Assembly (NCBI GenBank): GCA_033675265.1
Contig: JAUJYZ010000684.1
Span: 124,001 to 188,000 of the forward strand
Origin: Actinostola sp. cb2023
Taxonomy: Eukaryota > Cnidaria > Anthozoa > Actiniaria > Actinostolidae
Reading direction: 5' to 3'
Length of the DNA: 64,000 bases
In this document: positions 28,655-42,900 of the stretch, piece by piece
How positions within the stretch are numbered: position 1 is the first letter of the stretch
Layout of the letters: each line of letters opens with the position of its first letter
The notes under the pieces: model-generated
Told to the model about the DNA's origin: nothing
The model's input: the letters and a program-made list of their open reading frames with translations, nothing else
Databases searched by the model: none
Program-made: the position numbers and the translations under genes

Positions 28655-28756
28655 AGATCGTGTTCTTTGTGCTCAAATGAACACGTTGAAAGCCAACCTA
28701 CCTGTATTATTATATGCATTCGGAACCTCCGTACCACTTGACCACGGCCGAACACT

Positions 28757-28777
28757 ATAGATAGATAGATAGATAGA
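28757..28777. repeat. (GATA)n microsatellite
   Basis: About five AGAT units followed by AAACTTTATTTAAACACGG, resembling the simple-repeat tail of a dispersed element. Confidence 0.75.
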
Positions 28778-28889
28778 AACTTTATTTAAACACGGAAGAG
28801 ACATGGCAAAATACCGACTCGGCATTTAATATGTGAAAGTACCACTGAAAAGAGCTCCCCGGCGTAAGGTGTCCAAGCAATCATATACC

Positions 28890-29075
28890 AAATTAGTAGA
28901 AACCAACTAGCATTATCACGAATCCTGCAATCTGATTGGCTAACGTACTATCTATTGAGTGATAGATAGTGAGTAGCGAAAAAGCCGGCGTTTTGAACAA
29001 AAACAAAGCGAAAATCAATAAATACTGGTACAAATCCGAAGGTAGCATGCTAGTTGGTTTCTACTAAAACAATTA
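28890..29075. mobile_element. Short palindromic element
   Basis: TTAGTAGAAACCAACTAGCA at the left and TGCTAGTTGGTTTCTACTAA at the right are exact complements, enclosing about 140 bp. This is probably a MITE. Confidence 0.75.
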
Positions 29076-32000
29076 GACTACTCGTTTTCTATGAGTTCAC
29101 GCTACGCGCCTCGTTGACTATTGACTCCTAGAAAACTCGAACTCGTAGTCTAATTGTTAAATAGAGAGAACTGGCTTTCAACACAGGCATCCCGTCAAGT
29201 GGTTCTGGTCCTTCATTAACTAATTTGGAGAGATATATTCAGTATTTGAGAGAATCTATATCTGGTCTAACCAAAGACAACGATGTCTTGTACTTGTACA
29301 AATAAAGAGCAAATAACTTCTTGAAATTAAACTATAGATTGAGTGGAGCGCATAGAACTTTGAGGGATGCTAGAACTGTAACCGGAATACATGTCGGAAA
29401 AGTTTTGAAAACTTTGAAACAATTCTATCTTAAAGTGTTATACTTAATGACTGCAAATTGAACGAATGTTGGCTCAAATAATGCAGAAAATTCGTTCTGT
29501 AAACACCATTGATGTCTTTTCGTCTATCGATCCCAAAAGATTAGCATAATCATTTAAAGAAGAGAGATTTAAGCCCCAAGACATTGCGCGACCCTGGCGG
29601 TCAAACCCGATCAACCACTCTCCTACGGACACCCCAAGGTTAGTACCCTGTCTCGCGTTTTTGAAGAGTTTTATTAAATGTAAAATGTCTCTTTGTAAAC
29701 CCTTACTAAATAACTCCAACCTAACTTCTAATGACAAGAACAACTAATATAATTCAAAAGCTTTTCAAAATGCACAGTACGTATTGTGTTTTCGCTTTCG
29801 GTAAGATTACTCGGGTCTGCAAACTATATGTACATATGGCGCCCCGCCAGACTTCAGTCTCAAAGCTGAATCAGATTCACAGACGGTGGCAAAGGTGCAA
29901 AACGTTCGCCAGTTTGGCGCCAAGATTACAGTACTATACAACTTGCAGACAAATCATGTGAATTTAATTAGACATGAGTCAGCTGAGGCCAACAGCAAAC
30001 AGTTTGGACTTCATCTGGCGGGAGCCACAGAAGGACTAATGATATCAAGTTATGCGGGTAAATCTGCGCTGATTCGTAGACAATACGAGAGTAATTTTGA
30101 AGGGTTGTGTCGTTTCTGACACCAGTTAAACCGTTGCGTGTCTTTTGGCAAATACAAGGCCTTGGCGCTGTATTGAATGGCGTAGACACTTATTCTAAGT
30201 ACCATAGATAGCCAAAGCGCTAGCCACAAGGACGTTACCTTTCGAAAACCTAGCATCATAACTGCAACAACCTACATAATGAATTGGAGTGAATTATGAT
30301 AAACTTTACTAAAGTTTTATAGCTTCTGGAGCTGTTGTTTTGTCAGCCATTTTGTTTCCCTTTATGGATACTATGAATGGTGCTCACTGATGTATCACAT
30401 TTTGCACTGTGTAAAAGAAGTTAATTAATGATTTTTTGAACTTCTTGCAGTATTCGTAAACACTTCAAGCAAATCACTGAAATCCACTTAATAAGTTGTG
30501 CAAACATGAGTTTGTCGTTAGCTTTTTCATCAACGAGTCACTGAGGTTTGAACAAGTGAAGCCGCTTGTGAGAGCCGAGATAATTAACGTCTTTAACACT
30601 CTATGCATTAGCAAATGGTTTCCGTTTATTTAGAACACGCCACTGAGTAGTGACAGCAGCTGAAGCAAGAGTCAGATGATAGAACTTGCAATAACTTCAG
30701 ACTCTCCCTCTCCTCCCTGGCCTCTAGCCTTTGTACGTCAGTGTTCGAATGTACAGAAATCTCTGGCATTTTTGAACTTTAGATGCGTACCTTTCAATTT
30801 CAATTAGTTGTATTTAATGGAAAATTAATAATTTTCACCTACGATTACGTACAATGAACAATTGACTGACACAAACTTAAGACGCGTTAAGACAGAAATG
30901 TAAAATCAGTTCACATGTTAACGCAGTCGCAGAGGGTGGAGGCAGCCTCCACTTTCTCCCCGGGGGGTAGGGGAGCAAGTACACTGAAGATTTCGCGAAT
31001 CAAAACAGCACTGCCTTCCCCATGCGTCTTGCAATGCAAAATTACTCCGAAATTAAACACACACTGTGGTCGTTGTAAAACACCAGTCCATCAATCAGTC
31101 ACATTAGCATACCTTTCGCTGTAATTACACGACGTTCAGTACTAGCTAGTAGTACTGCGTTGTGATTTCAGTTTGACCTCGCTGGCTGGCGTACGATCTG
31201 ATTTTCATCCAGACAGCGCGCAGTCCTCCATGCGCACAGTTTCATTTCGACTCGAAACAAACTTACAAACCTTATCGGCGGCGCATTGAATGTGGGTGAG
31301 TAAGACCGCATTGTCCAGTTAACGATTGTTCACTCGATTCTTTCTACAGGTTCTTCTATATTTTAGAGAATAAGTGTTTCTAACTTTCAACGTTTAATAC
31401 TTGGTGCTTCGTGATCTTCAAAAAGTTTCATATGCACTGTGTATTCATTTTATTCTAATGTTGCGATATTTCTTTTCTGACTATATCAATGTATACAAAT
31501 CTTGTATAGCCCGTTCAGTGAACCTACTCTGAGTTGTAGTTGCGTTCGTTCACTGAGTAGCTCTAGTGAACAGCGGTCCATTTTCACTTGTTTTCTGCTC
31601 AAATTTCATTATCTAAAGTTCAGCTTTTGTACATGTTTGCGCGCGACTTCATTTCCCATGTTACGCCTATTTAACTATCACTGATTAGCACAGATGCAGA
31701 AACACGTTTTCAAACTCGATACAAGGTGTTTTGTAATAATAATTAATACATATGGTTTCGGTTCTTGTAGATTGATACAGCGCTCACTGGTGGTACAACT
31801 GAGCTATAGAGACCGTCTGGAAATATTGCTGCGTTTGTTTGTTTGTTGACCTCGGGTATCCAAGGTAAGAGACTGTCTAAATAATACACTGCAACCTGCT
31901 TGACTCCAAAGCTCTTTAATTACAGTCCTGTTCAAACCTTTTCATGTCGTCTTTGTCTTGCTCTCGAGTCAAAGAAATAACTAAACAAGTTTTGAGATGG

Positions 32001-32730
32001 TATTTCCGGTATGCTTTGTAAGGCGTTTTAGTCGTTTACCTTGTGGATTCATTGTGCAGAACTCTAAGCTCAAGTTAAACATCCAGTGATTTGGTTTGTG
32101 AATTCTCTGCATACTTTGGAAAGTCAATAGGTCCTTCATCGAAGTGGAGTAGCGGGCTCAGTGGTCGAGTTTGTGTGTGCATATAGTTTTAACTACCGCA
32201 TATATAATAGAAAACTCGAATAGAATGGGAATGACAAGAAAGACGGACGCAAAGAGATAGTGCCTTTGATTCCCCTCCTCTCCCTTCTCCGTTCCAGAGG
32301 CGAAAGCGAGTGCGTAATCAACGTACGACTTAAAGACGCAGTCTGCAGTCAGATTTAGCGTCCGACGCGTTTTATCCCCGCAAATTACTGTTGCGCAAAT
32401 CTCTAGAGTCTATCAAAACAAAACCATCGAATCTCTGAAGTGAATTCCCATCTTGAGTGCGGTGATCTTTTAATGCGGTCATTGTTGACTTAGGTTGTGC
32501 GTAGTATGCATTAATGTGCAGGTTCTACCTCCATGAGAGCCTTGATAAATATAAACAAGTCATTGGACGAGCAATTCGTAGATACAATCGTAGGTTATTT
32601 TAAGGCTTTGTACTTGCGTTCTCATCGTGTTTCTTGAGCGCTAATTATTTCCATTACCATTACTACGCATGCGTAACACGTTTCGGGATGAATGAGCGAG
32701 ATTTTTATAGAGATCGGTCTCGTGTACAAA
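29076..32730. other. Intergenic, no gene recognised
   Basis: AT-rich sequence with many short frames but no signal-peptide exon, domain or splice-linked coding block that I could support. Scattered GGCGCC motifs (29836, 29918) lie near weak CpG-containing stretches. Confidence 0.5.
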
Positions 32731-32744
32731 ACTCTATTATGTCC

Positions 32745-33275
32745 TGTGGATGAATAGATAGATGCCGGAATCAGTAGATGGATAAACAGATAGATAGATG
32801 AATAGATGGATGGACAACGGTTGTAGGGACGAACGGCTGGATGCATAAATATATAGAATGATGGATAAATAGATGAATGAATATATAGATAAATGGATAA
32901 ATAGATGGATAAATAGATGGATGAATGAATGGATTATAGATAAATGGATGGATAGATGAATGGATGAATAGATGGATGGACAACGGTTGGATGCATGGAT
33001 GAACTGATAGATAGATGAATGGATGAATAGATGGATGAATAGATGGATGAATAGATGGATGAATAGATGAATGGATGGATGAATGGATGGATAAATGGAT
33101 GGATGAATGGATGTATGGATGGATAGATGAATGGATGGATGGATGGATGATGGATGGATGGATGGATGGATGGATGGATGGATGAATGGATGAATGGATG
33201 GATGAATGGATGTATGGATGGATAGATGGATGGATGGATGAATAGATAGATGGATGAATGGATGAATGGACAAAG
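32745..33275. repeat. (GGAT/GAAT/AGAT)n microsatellite, about 530 bp
   Basis: Imperfect tetranucleotide repeat with longer-range duplication: GGACAACGGTTG-containing segments recur near 32810 and 32980. Minus-strand His/Ile/Ser/Pro frames are artefacts. Confidence 0.93.
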
Positions 33276-33299
33276 GCAAACATTATATACAAAAGCTAA

Positions 33300-34160
33300 A
33301 CAACACACACAAGGAATTACGACATTGCCTATCCTCAGCCAGAATTTTTCGAATTTACTTGAAATCTTTTAACTACTTTTAAACTACTTTCAACTAAGCT
33401 AATATTATCGTGACCTGTCCAACTGTGTTCTTTGTAAAGGGGTTCCTAGTCAGTCAATTAGCTTAAGCTTTGTCACAGTAAATGAATACGCTGACATGGC
33501 TTTATATAGCTAGGTTACGCAGCCTAAGAATGTAATTGCGTTCTTATATTATTAAATAGCGCATTTCACAATGTCTCCATGCGCTGAAGAACAGATAAGA
33601 AGAGTGACTCTCAAGAGCGCAATTTAACTTTGTTTATTTTCGTTTTTGTTCACGACAATCGTTCCATTTTTAGAGTCAATTTCCTGTAATTGTTTTAAAA
33701 GACAAAACAGGCGCGCGCGTGCCGGAAAACCATTCAAATGCCAGATCAGGTATTCCATTTCGATAGGACGATCGATGATTCCAATTATAAATCAGACACA
33801 CGAACAGACCGTTTAAAATATACGAAATCGCAGTAATTTGATTAGACTGCGGACCAGTCCCTCTTTCCTCCTTTCTTCTGGTGGGGAAAGAGTATAAACA
33901 GCGAGCCAGGACACAGCTTTTAATCGAAGTTTTATGGTCGTTAGACGACTAATCAGTCGGAAACCCATCTCTATCTTTTTTTAAAGATGACGTTTTGGGA
34001 GTGTAGGGCGGGGGATCATCCTTCCTTTCAGCCGGCTGCTGGTTTGCTGGTTTGGTTTGGCTTATACTCCAACTTCTTGCCTGCGGTCGTTTTACTGATC
34101 TGGTTAACGATGTCGGGGGAGTGTCTTATGTTGATGTGATAATAACATCGCTTAGAGATA
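33300..34160. other. Intergenic, no recognised feature
   Basis: Unremarkable AT-rich sequence. No coding or repeat structure could be supported. Confidence 0.5.
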
Positions 34161-34330
34161 GACGACTGATTCACTCCACGTCCTGTAGATAGTAAACCAC
34201 CAATTAGATATCAACCTGGTACAGTTTCTGCATGGGTTTTGTTTGGACGACTGATTCACTCCACGTCCTGTAGATAGTAAACCACCAATTAGATATCAAC
34301 CTGGTACAGTTTCTGCATGGGTTTTGTTTG
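34161..34330. repeat. 85-bp tandem duplication, two copies
   Basis: GACGACTGATTCACTCCACG begins at 34161 and again at 34246. The two copies are essentially identical, so this is a recent duplication or an assembly duplication. Confidence 0.88.
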
Positions 34331-34922
34331 GACGAAAGGGCGGAGCAACTATATTGAAAACTCTACCGATTTTAATGTCTACCCTTTCTTGTGCTTCCCT
34401 TCGCATTTTGTTTGTTCAGGGGTTTATTCTTTGGCTTCCTTCGACTTCAAATCTCTCGTGTCTCACTGTCCACATACTCCACGGATGTTGCTGACATTGC
34501 TTCCAGGTGTTGCCCCCTCTCCTCCCCTATATGTCTTCACTCTAATATACTACTTCTGTCTTTAAAAAAAGAGCGAGAGAAACTTAATACTGAGTAGCTT
34601 TATTTTCACCAAACCTAAAACAAAAGGAAATGAACGCTGTCTATTCAGTATAAGCCTGGTCTCTCTGTTGTGAATCGCTAATACCATGCAATAACCACGA
34701 TCTTGCATGCGCTTGCAAACGACATTTATTTGTACTGAATAATAACGCGCGCGCGCCTGTTTTGCCTTTCAGAACAATTACATGAAATTGAAAATGGAAC
34801 GAATAAAAACGAAAACAAATAAAGTTAAATTGCGCTATCGAGACTCTTCGTCTTGTGTAATGCGGTTTCTTACTTGGTCTTCCTAGTCTCTCTCTACTGC
34901 CGGACAGCAATAAGGTTTCTTT

Positions 34923-36863
34923 TTAAAGTGCCTATAACCCCCAGTTTGATGTCAATTTTAATAAAAAGTACTTGATTTTATAAGATGTTCTGCGAAAAAG
35001 ATTTTCGATTCTGAGCAATCCTTGATTTGTTATGAATTTTTGAAATATTTATTTTGAGGTCCCACTTGTCTTTTTGAAGACTGGGTCGAGTGACGTCTAC
35101 TAGGGAACCACTCGAAAGCGGCTTCCAATTTCACATATGTATACTAGGAATTTTATCCAAAGAACAAGGACTTTTGCTTCTGAATTTCGAGCATTGAACG
35201 ACAGAAAAACGATTAGGATCCCTTGAAAAGTAATCCATATCCTTATAATGGCTACTACAGAGCAGTTACGAGTATAAAATATAGTCTTTACGGCCTGCAT
35301 TATGAACGTGAAACTCAGGTCGGTGAAGTATGTTTACACCCCGCGGGTTCACTATCCAGTACTGAAGTCATCGATCAAAAGCAAAAATAATCATGGAAAA
35401 CAGTCTGGGAAAACAGATAACACGAAGACAATATGTTGTATGAGCAATACAAGTGTCCATGATACAAGAAAACTAACACATCGGACATATTCATCGTATA
35501 TTCATCATATCGACATACGGTACGTACAGCTATGCATGTATACATGCATGACATTATGACTCTATATTTATGTGAAGTCCCGTTTGGGTCGAATTCCGTA
35601 CATGAAACTGTTTTACCTCTACTCTATTTCTAAGGGTAACTGAGGATAATTTTTATAATTTCTTGTGTACAATCACTTTTTGCACATTTATTTGCCGTAT
35701 GTCCGTAAACAATAACAATTTTATAATAGTCCAAGTCGGTATTTGGGTCTATTACGTTGTTAGTCTCCCTCGCAGCCGTATTTAGTGTCTGCCTGAGAAG
35801 TGTATTGTACTACAGAACCAACAACGGAGAGATGACAACTGTGGTTTACAATAAAGATAGAATTAAAAACAGTGAACACATTTATTTGCGATATTTACTT
35901 TATATTATCATGTTAAAATATGAAGTATTTTTCAATAAATTCTATACCCGGTCTATAACAAAAGAACAATTATTACTCTTCTTTTTTGTTTCAGATAAAC
36001 CCACTGAGTATGTCGGTAATAAATAGCGATGTCAGAGAATCCACATACAACAATGCTGAATGCTAGCTATTGGGATCGAATACAAAATTGTAGATTGAAA
36101 TACAGCTTGTATGCGTACAGTAACAATTTAATTGTGTGTATTTCGGTGATATAAACCTCACTCCCATGCAGTGTTGATATGCAACCTTTATAGGTATAAA
36201 CATAAAATATGTATTAGATAAAAAGCTTGAGCTTTTATTACGGTTCGGCACAAATCCCACCGTTATCGAGTTTAGGTCTCAGCGGCAGTGATTTCGTCCT
36301 TTAGCTGGTCGGTCATCGCCTGAGATAGGAATAAATGAAGACCAATACCTTCTTGAAGGTTTGGGTAATTGTTACATCCATAAACCATGCATCTAGTTGA
36401 CTTTTTTACAAGCGATCAATCTAATTTTTGAAGTCCTGTAGCTAGCGTTGTGCCAAAGGGATTCACCCGGCCATCATTTGCATTAATAATAATTTGTTCA
36501 GCCGTATATATAGGGCTCAAAATGTAGCTTATTATTGACAGTAAGATTATAGAATACTGTGTACTGCTCTATGCCGCAATTAAATTCAATATGGGCTCCT
36601 GATAGACCTGAATAAAGTGAAATCTCTCAGAAGTTCTAGTGATTTTGGGATACGTTCGGTTGTTGTTGTCCCTACTGGACGTCACAACCGAGCTCGGCCC
36701 AGTCTCCCAACATCATTGATCCCGTGTCTGCAACCGCTCGGAAAAAGCCGTTTTTAACTACTTTCAAAAATTCATAACAAATCAAGGATTGCTCGGAACA
36801 TCTTATAAAATCAAGTACTTTTTATTGAAATTGACATCAAAATGGGGGTTATAGGCACTTTAA
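34923..36863. mobile_element. Foldback element or paired inverted MITE copies, about 180-bp arms
   Basis: The left arm TTAAAGTGCCTATAACCCCC continues through GTCAATTTTAATAAAAAGTA and CCTTGATTTGTTATGAATTT to ACTGGGTCGAGTGACGTC. The right arm is its diverged reverse complement ending GGGGGTTATAGGCACTTTAA. The 1.58-kb interior shows no transposase. The arms' outer TTAAAGTGC is shared with the element at 53904-54770. Confidence 0.75.
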
Positions 36864-36889
36864 TGGAGTCCTGCATAAAATCCCGAGTG

Positions 36890-36952
36890 TCCCAAGACTC
36901 CGAGAGTGTCTCGACAGTGTCTCGACAGTGTCCCGACAGTGTCCCGAGCGTT
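36890..36952. repeat. Short GTGTC(T/C)CGACA repeat
   Basis: About four imperfect copies of CGACAGTGTCCCGACAGTGT, a 13-15 bp unit. Confidence 0.75.
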
Positions 36953-39900
36953 GACTGTAACGATCTGACCATCTGACATCCACATTGACGCAGACTTACA
37001 GAAACCCCGATTTAACTGTCTGGAGTTGTTACAAATGATGCACACTTATCGTTGGTAAGATCTTTAGACGTCTTCCAGTCTTGAGACCAACGCGTACATT
37101 GATCGTCTTTTATAAGTATCTTGGCCAATATGCACCGATATCGCCCGTGCAATCAGTTCTACTCGGACTCAGAGACCAGATATGCGGGCAGATATGACAC
37201 CGGGCCATGGCCAACGCGGGCAGGCTGAGCTTTTGGTCAGGTTATGTTACGCGGTGATCAAAGTAAAACTGTGGTTCTCGGTTTCCGTTCAGTCATCCTA
37301 TCGACTATCGTTCCTGTAGTCTGAATGGAACCTTACTGAACTGACTGTTCTTCCCATGCAGGCGTTGTTGGATCGGACCGTTGGGATACCTGTGTAAGGG
37401 GATCAGCTGGAGATCTGGGCTCCACTGCTGGAAACCGAACCCTTCCCCCTGGAATTCCACACCTTTTGAATGGATGATTTCCTAGTTATAAACTTTGTTG
37501 ATGTTTGCTAAAAGCCCTTTTATTATCTAATTGATTATTATTTATTTATCTAATAAGAATTAGCTTGCTCATGTTGAGGTGCGCGCCCGCCTCATGCAAA
37601 ACTGAAATGAGTTGATGTCATATCGCATTGACTTCTGTCTTATTTCTGTTTGTACTTTTGCAAAAATAGATGGCTTTCTGGGGTTCCAAGGTTCGCACGC
37701 ATCCACGAAGATATAAAAGTAAAGTATATGAACTGCTTTTCCTTCGGATTTCCCCCGCCATATTTTACCTTTGCGTGCCACGGTACTAGCTTCAGAGATA
37801 AAGGCTTCTGTGGAAATATGTTGAAGCCCTAGAGGGAAAACATCTCCCTTTTCAAGATGCCAAGATAAATGTAGATAACGGCACAATGTACGTAATGTTT
37901 ATGAAGCGCTGTATTATACTGATTTAGCTTTGTCCGGTGTCATCAATACTGGAGCTGGATGGTTTATTGAAATATTTCGTGCTCAATTATTTGAACAAGC
38001 TAGTTTGATTCTAGTCTGGCAAACAGCATTGTTTATGTAGGACGATTATTTTAACACATCTTTATCGTTATCTATAGCTCCATCTTCACACTCTCCAATG
38101 CTAATTGTACTTTGTCACTAGACCCCATACTGAGTTAGCTGTGCTAAAACATGGTGGTACTCGGATGACTTTGTGATAAGCTCATTGACCACAATGCTGA
38201 CCCTAACATGTCTAGTTAGCACGAGCCGGTCGTATTAAACATAGTTCTGTTTAGCGCAATTACTCTGAGAGAGCGGCTTGAGCTATGATTTTAGACTGAA
38301 AATGTACAGGTATCTTCAAGTCTGGCATATGTCGCAGAATGGGGCCTGTGTTTTTTACCTATAAAGTTCTGAATTTGAAATAAGATATCAGTTATATATA
38401 CTGGTCACTGTGAGTTTAATAGGTTTTATGTACGTTTTATAGGACGGCAACCCATTGAATATCAATAATATATGAAGAGGAATTGCAAAACATTTTTTGT
38501 TTTAAAATACTTCTGGATACAAGATACAAGATGCTTTATTTGTACCAAAACTTTCCTACATATATAGCCGGTTATGTGTGGTTGTGGTTGTTTTAAAATA
38601 TTTCTGGATGTGGTTTTAATACGTCGATGCATAGGAATTTTTGTGTTTTTTTTTTAGCGTGGAACAGGTTCAATGCACAACGTCTCTGCCACACCGACAA
38701 GAACACTCAATTTTCAAAAAACTAATAGTGAGAAATACTTCTGGAAAAACAATACAGTGCACTGCCATCTTGCTTCTTTTACTTGTGGATGTTTTTGAAC
38801 CAATGACTGAATCATCTCTTATTAATTTTCTTAGAGAAAGACAAAAGAAAAAATTAAGAGGAATGATATCATTTGCAACTTTTATTTGGTAGTCTGTGAG
38901 TAGCTCTTTCTCTCGGAGGAAAGATTTGTTGCCAAAAGAATCCTTTCATGTGCTTTGTGATTACAAACATTGAGACAAAACTATCAAGCGATTTGGCGCC
39001 AAAATACAGACGCGTGTGCACAACCTTATCAGAACCAATTGGCGCGTTGTTTCTGTTTCCTGATTGGTTTAGAACGTCAGAATAAGAACGTCGATAGTAG
39101 ATGCACATTTCATTTACTGTCATTTCCAAACCCTTTGTTCTGTTCTCTTTCTCCTTATGTAATTCCCTATCAACAAAGATTTGACTTCTGCTCTCCATAT
39201 GCTTTATTATTTCGATAATATCTAAGCACGACCATCTATCGTGTGATCGCGCGATGGGTCGATGTTATCAGCTCTCCACACTGAACCAAATACAATTCTT
39301 CTTCACTTTTGACGGCCAGACATCAGATTTGATTTTATCTCAGATCGATGAGGTACGTTATCTCAAGCAAATCAGATCTAGCCGCACCATCTTACAGCGT
39401 TTGAAATTCACTCTCTCAGCATTTCTTCAGAACTGTATGCGCGATTCTGCAAGATCTATTAGGTCTTCAAACTTGTGCGGTTTTGCTTTCAGATTTTAAG
39501 TAGTTATTTTCTCACGGCATTAGCAATTCGTCCGTTATGCTATCTAGGTTCTTATCAGCAAGGTCCCTTCAATTATAGATAAGGACACGGACTAACCAGT
39601 TAACGCGATCGTGCGGAAATGTTGGCTGGCCGATGAACGGATATCATTGGCTGGTTGGTGTCTGGGGTCTTTGCGATAAGAACATGAATTGATAGGCTAC
39701 CCTTACCGGCTTACACTGCGTTGTTTATTCTGGAGATGATCTTTCGATACTCGGCTAAATAAATATACACAACGTTTGTGATTGGGAATTAGGTCAGATA
39801 AAAGGAGGCGTTTTGTTCTGTGTGGTCTTGATGGATAACAAGCCGCGAATAACCATTATCCACCAAGTTGACATCAAGGCAATTAATCGACTGCGCCCGC

Positions 39901-42900
39901 AGTAGCTGTGTTTCGCCCCCAACAACACACACACCCTCTAACTGACCAAATTCCCAGCTCAGATATTTCCGAAAGATCAACCCAAGTCTGGAGTTCCTAT
40001 ATTAATTCAAGTGTTTGGTCGGGTCATTTTGCCAGGTTGCACAAGTATTAAAGACAAGAACAAGCCTGATCTAGAGCCGGCAGAAGAAGCTGCACACTGC
40101 GACGATCAAGGACAAGGAACGGTAAGCTCAAACACTCTGCATGAATGTGGTTATTACTAACATCTCTGAGCGAAATATTATGTCTTTTAAAGGCCTCTTA
40201 TAGCTGAAACTGGCAATTTGCAATTGCAATGTCTAAGTTTTCATGACAAGCATGCCCTTACGATAACATCAATTGACGGCTTTGACAAACTAAACTTTCG
40301 TTGCTGGGTCATTCATAGCACTTGGAATAAGCTGGGATAACTCGAGCTCAGAACTCTTAAACAAATCAACATTGTACGCAAAATCTGTACCGAGAACTTT
40401 GTAATTGTCTTAATTTACTCGCAGTTGGGACTTCGGGATCCTGCGGTTCCACCGGCTGTATTGGACGTAAGGTTTGGTTCGCTATGGTTATAGTATCATA
40501 CTGCTCTTGGTGAAATATATTTGGGGCAATAGATAGATACAAGTGTGGGTCATGTCAAGGGTATATTCTACTTGATGTCATACTCTTGATGTCGTTGATG
40601 CCACCATTTGGAGGCTTTATCGACTTTCCGTGAATTCATCTTGATTTTGATCGGTCGATCGCCTGCGAGATTGTAGACGGTGAGCATTCTCTCCTTTCGC
40701 GTTCTCTCCGGCCTAGACTGGATGGAAAGAAGGGACTGCTAGCAGTCTAAGAGATTGGGTCAAACCGTCACGTCGTGGACTATAGGAATACATCCATGGA
40801 TAACATTTCATCAGTGTCACACCAAAACTTTTTCATTATCATTTTATATTATTATTTATTCGTAATCATTCGATTTGGAAGAGAAAGGGCCGCTGGGTAT
40901 GATGGGATAGAGAAGCTGAAATCCTCTACCTAAAATGACAAGTGATGGAGATATAATTGGGCGAGACGCCATCTCAGAACTGAGTCATTCCCACGGTATT
41001 TCCTTCACTGTGTTTCACGTTGTGTAGCTACATTCTTCTTTACTTCACGACCCACAAATTATCAGTAAAATAAAACCAAACGATTACGAATAACGCGTCC
41101 AATCTGTGTAAATAAACTATAATTTGCTTTGCTTTGAGGTGATCCTAATCGGTGTTGAGCCTGTGTGAACTTTAATACTTTAAGACGATTTGGAATTGCA
41201 AAATGCTTCTTACAAGACTGCTCCTTAGCCCCGTCAGACCCCATTTAGCCCTTGTTAGCAGATTCGGCCCGTTTTATTTCTGTCGTGTGCGAGTCGGCTT
41301 GACTTGCAGCCATCTGTCGTGGTCTGTCACTACATCTCGTTAGCATGGAAATGAGTATCACTTTCCAAGATAAGGATGTGCACACGCGTCTGTGTTTTGG
41401 CGCCAAAATTGGGTGCCCGAAATTTTATGCTGTCTTTCAAGATTTTAAATTCGCCAAACGTGTTCTGTCTGAAATCTTATCCAATCGTGTACTACTGTCC
41501 TTCAGTGTGCGTGCACGTGCGACTAGTATTTTCAGCTTTTTGGCGCCAAAAATCGCTTGTGACATTTGTCACCATTTTGGGGGAGGAGGGGGGACCGAGT
41601 ATTTATTTGTGTTGGTCGTGTAAATCTGTAGCCTAGTTCTGAACTAATGCAACCAAAGCAAGTTCATCTAAAATATAGTACTTATAATCAAGATATAATT
41701 AAGTTCTTTCAATCGATCTTTTTACTTTATAAATAGCTCCATAATACACCATGTTATTTCGACCTTTGACCTCGATAGTTACCTAAGGATCTTGTCCCGA
41801 CGTCTTTGATGTGATGTATACTTTGAACTCTTCGGCAAGAAACAAATGATCAAATGCTGCAAATAATCTAACTGAAATACTTTAGATGCTTTAAGTAATT
41901 AAGTCTTAAAGAACTCTGCTATTTAACTCAATTATTATACTGGAATGTCATTAGTTTGGGACTTGATTCGGACGCCCGCCAATGACCGACCATGTTCAAA
42001 CGTTTCCGTTCGACCGTCCGCACACAGACGATGCGTTACGCCGTCAGTAGATAACACATTCTCAAAAAGCTTCGGTTTTCCGGTTCTTTAGACAACCTTT
42101 TTCTATCCCATTCATTTCTCCTTCCACTCTCTCTTTTCCACAAGACATCCTACAAACCCACGCACTGTAAGCTGGCAAGCGCATGCGCATTTAATATTAC
42201 CGTATTCGACCCTTCAGCAAATTCTTATCATCATTTGATTCCAATTTGTTCGACAACCAAAACGGCCAAATTTACTTTTCAAAACTTGAAGTGTTGTTCA
42301 AATTTTTCCTGGAGTTTATTGTATTATTTGGGGTTCGTACTAAATAATTACATGGTGGTGTATAGAGACATCATACTACAGAACCGCAGCTCAGATAAGC
42401 GTGCAGAAAAATTGTATTTTCATTGTGGTTATTAAGCAATCTGCCACACTGAGTCTCAGCGAGACAAAATATTCCAAGAGTTCTGTTCGAGGAAGCGATA
42501 AGGTTTTCCGTCACGAAGAAAGTGGCTTGTTTGGCGACAGAGATTTATTCTTGAGCAGCTATTTGCCTTGAACAAAACAGGTAAGATATTTGCTTTTAAC
42601 GTGAAAATGGTGTTTAGCTGGTTTTCCAAAGGATTACTGAAAGGTTCTCGGTTTAGTAATTAAAATACAACGGTCGACTACTGAAGAGATACGTACACTG
42701 CATCTTCCAGAGCAAGCCTGCATACATGTCTTGTTGTGTCTCCAAGGTTGTAGATTTAGTTTACAAGAGGTCTATAGAATATTCTTCACGTGTTGTATTT
42801 TATCTCCACAAACTCAGTAAATATATCACATCAGCAGCATCTGGAACCTTTCTTCGTCACTTTGAATTCGTTAGAAATAGATTCCATGCAGGGAAGTCGG

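Noticed and set aside
28154..28760. Poly-Phe/Ser/Leu frames and a poly-Glu/Lys minus frame
   Set aside because: These are direct translation of a (TTC)n microsatellite.
32737..33308. Minus-strand His/Ile/Ser/Pro frames
   Set aside because: They are a (GGAT)n tetranucleotide repeat.
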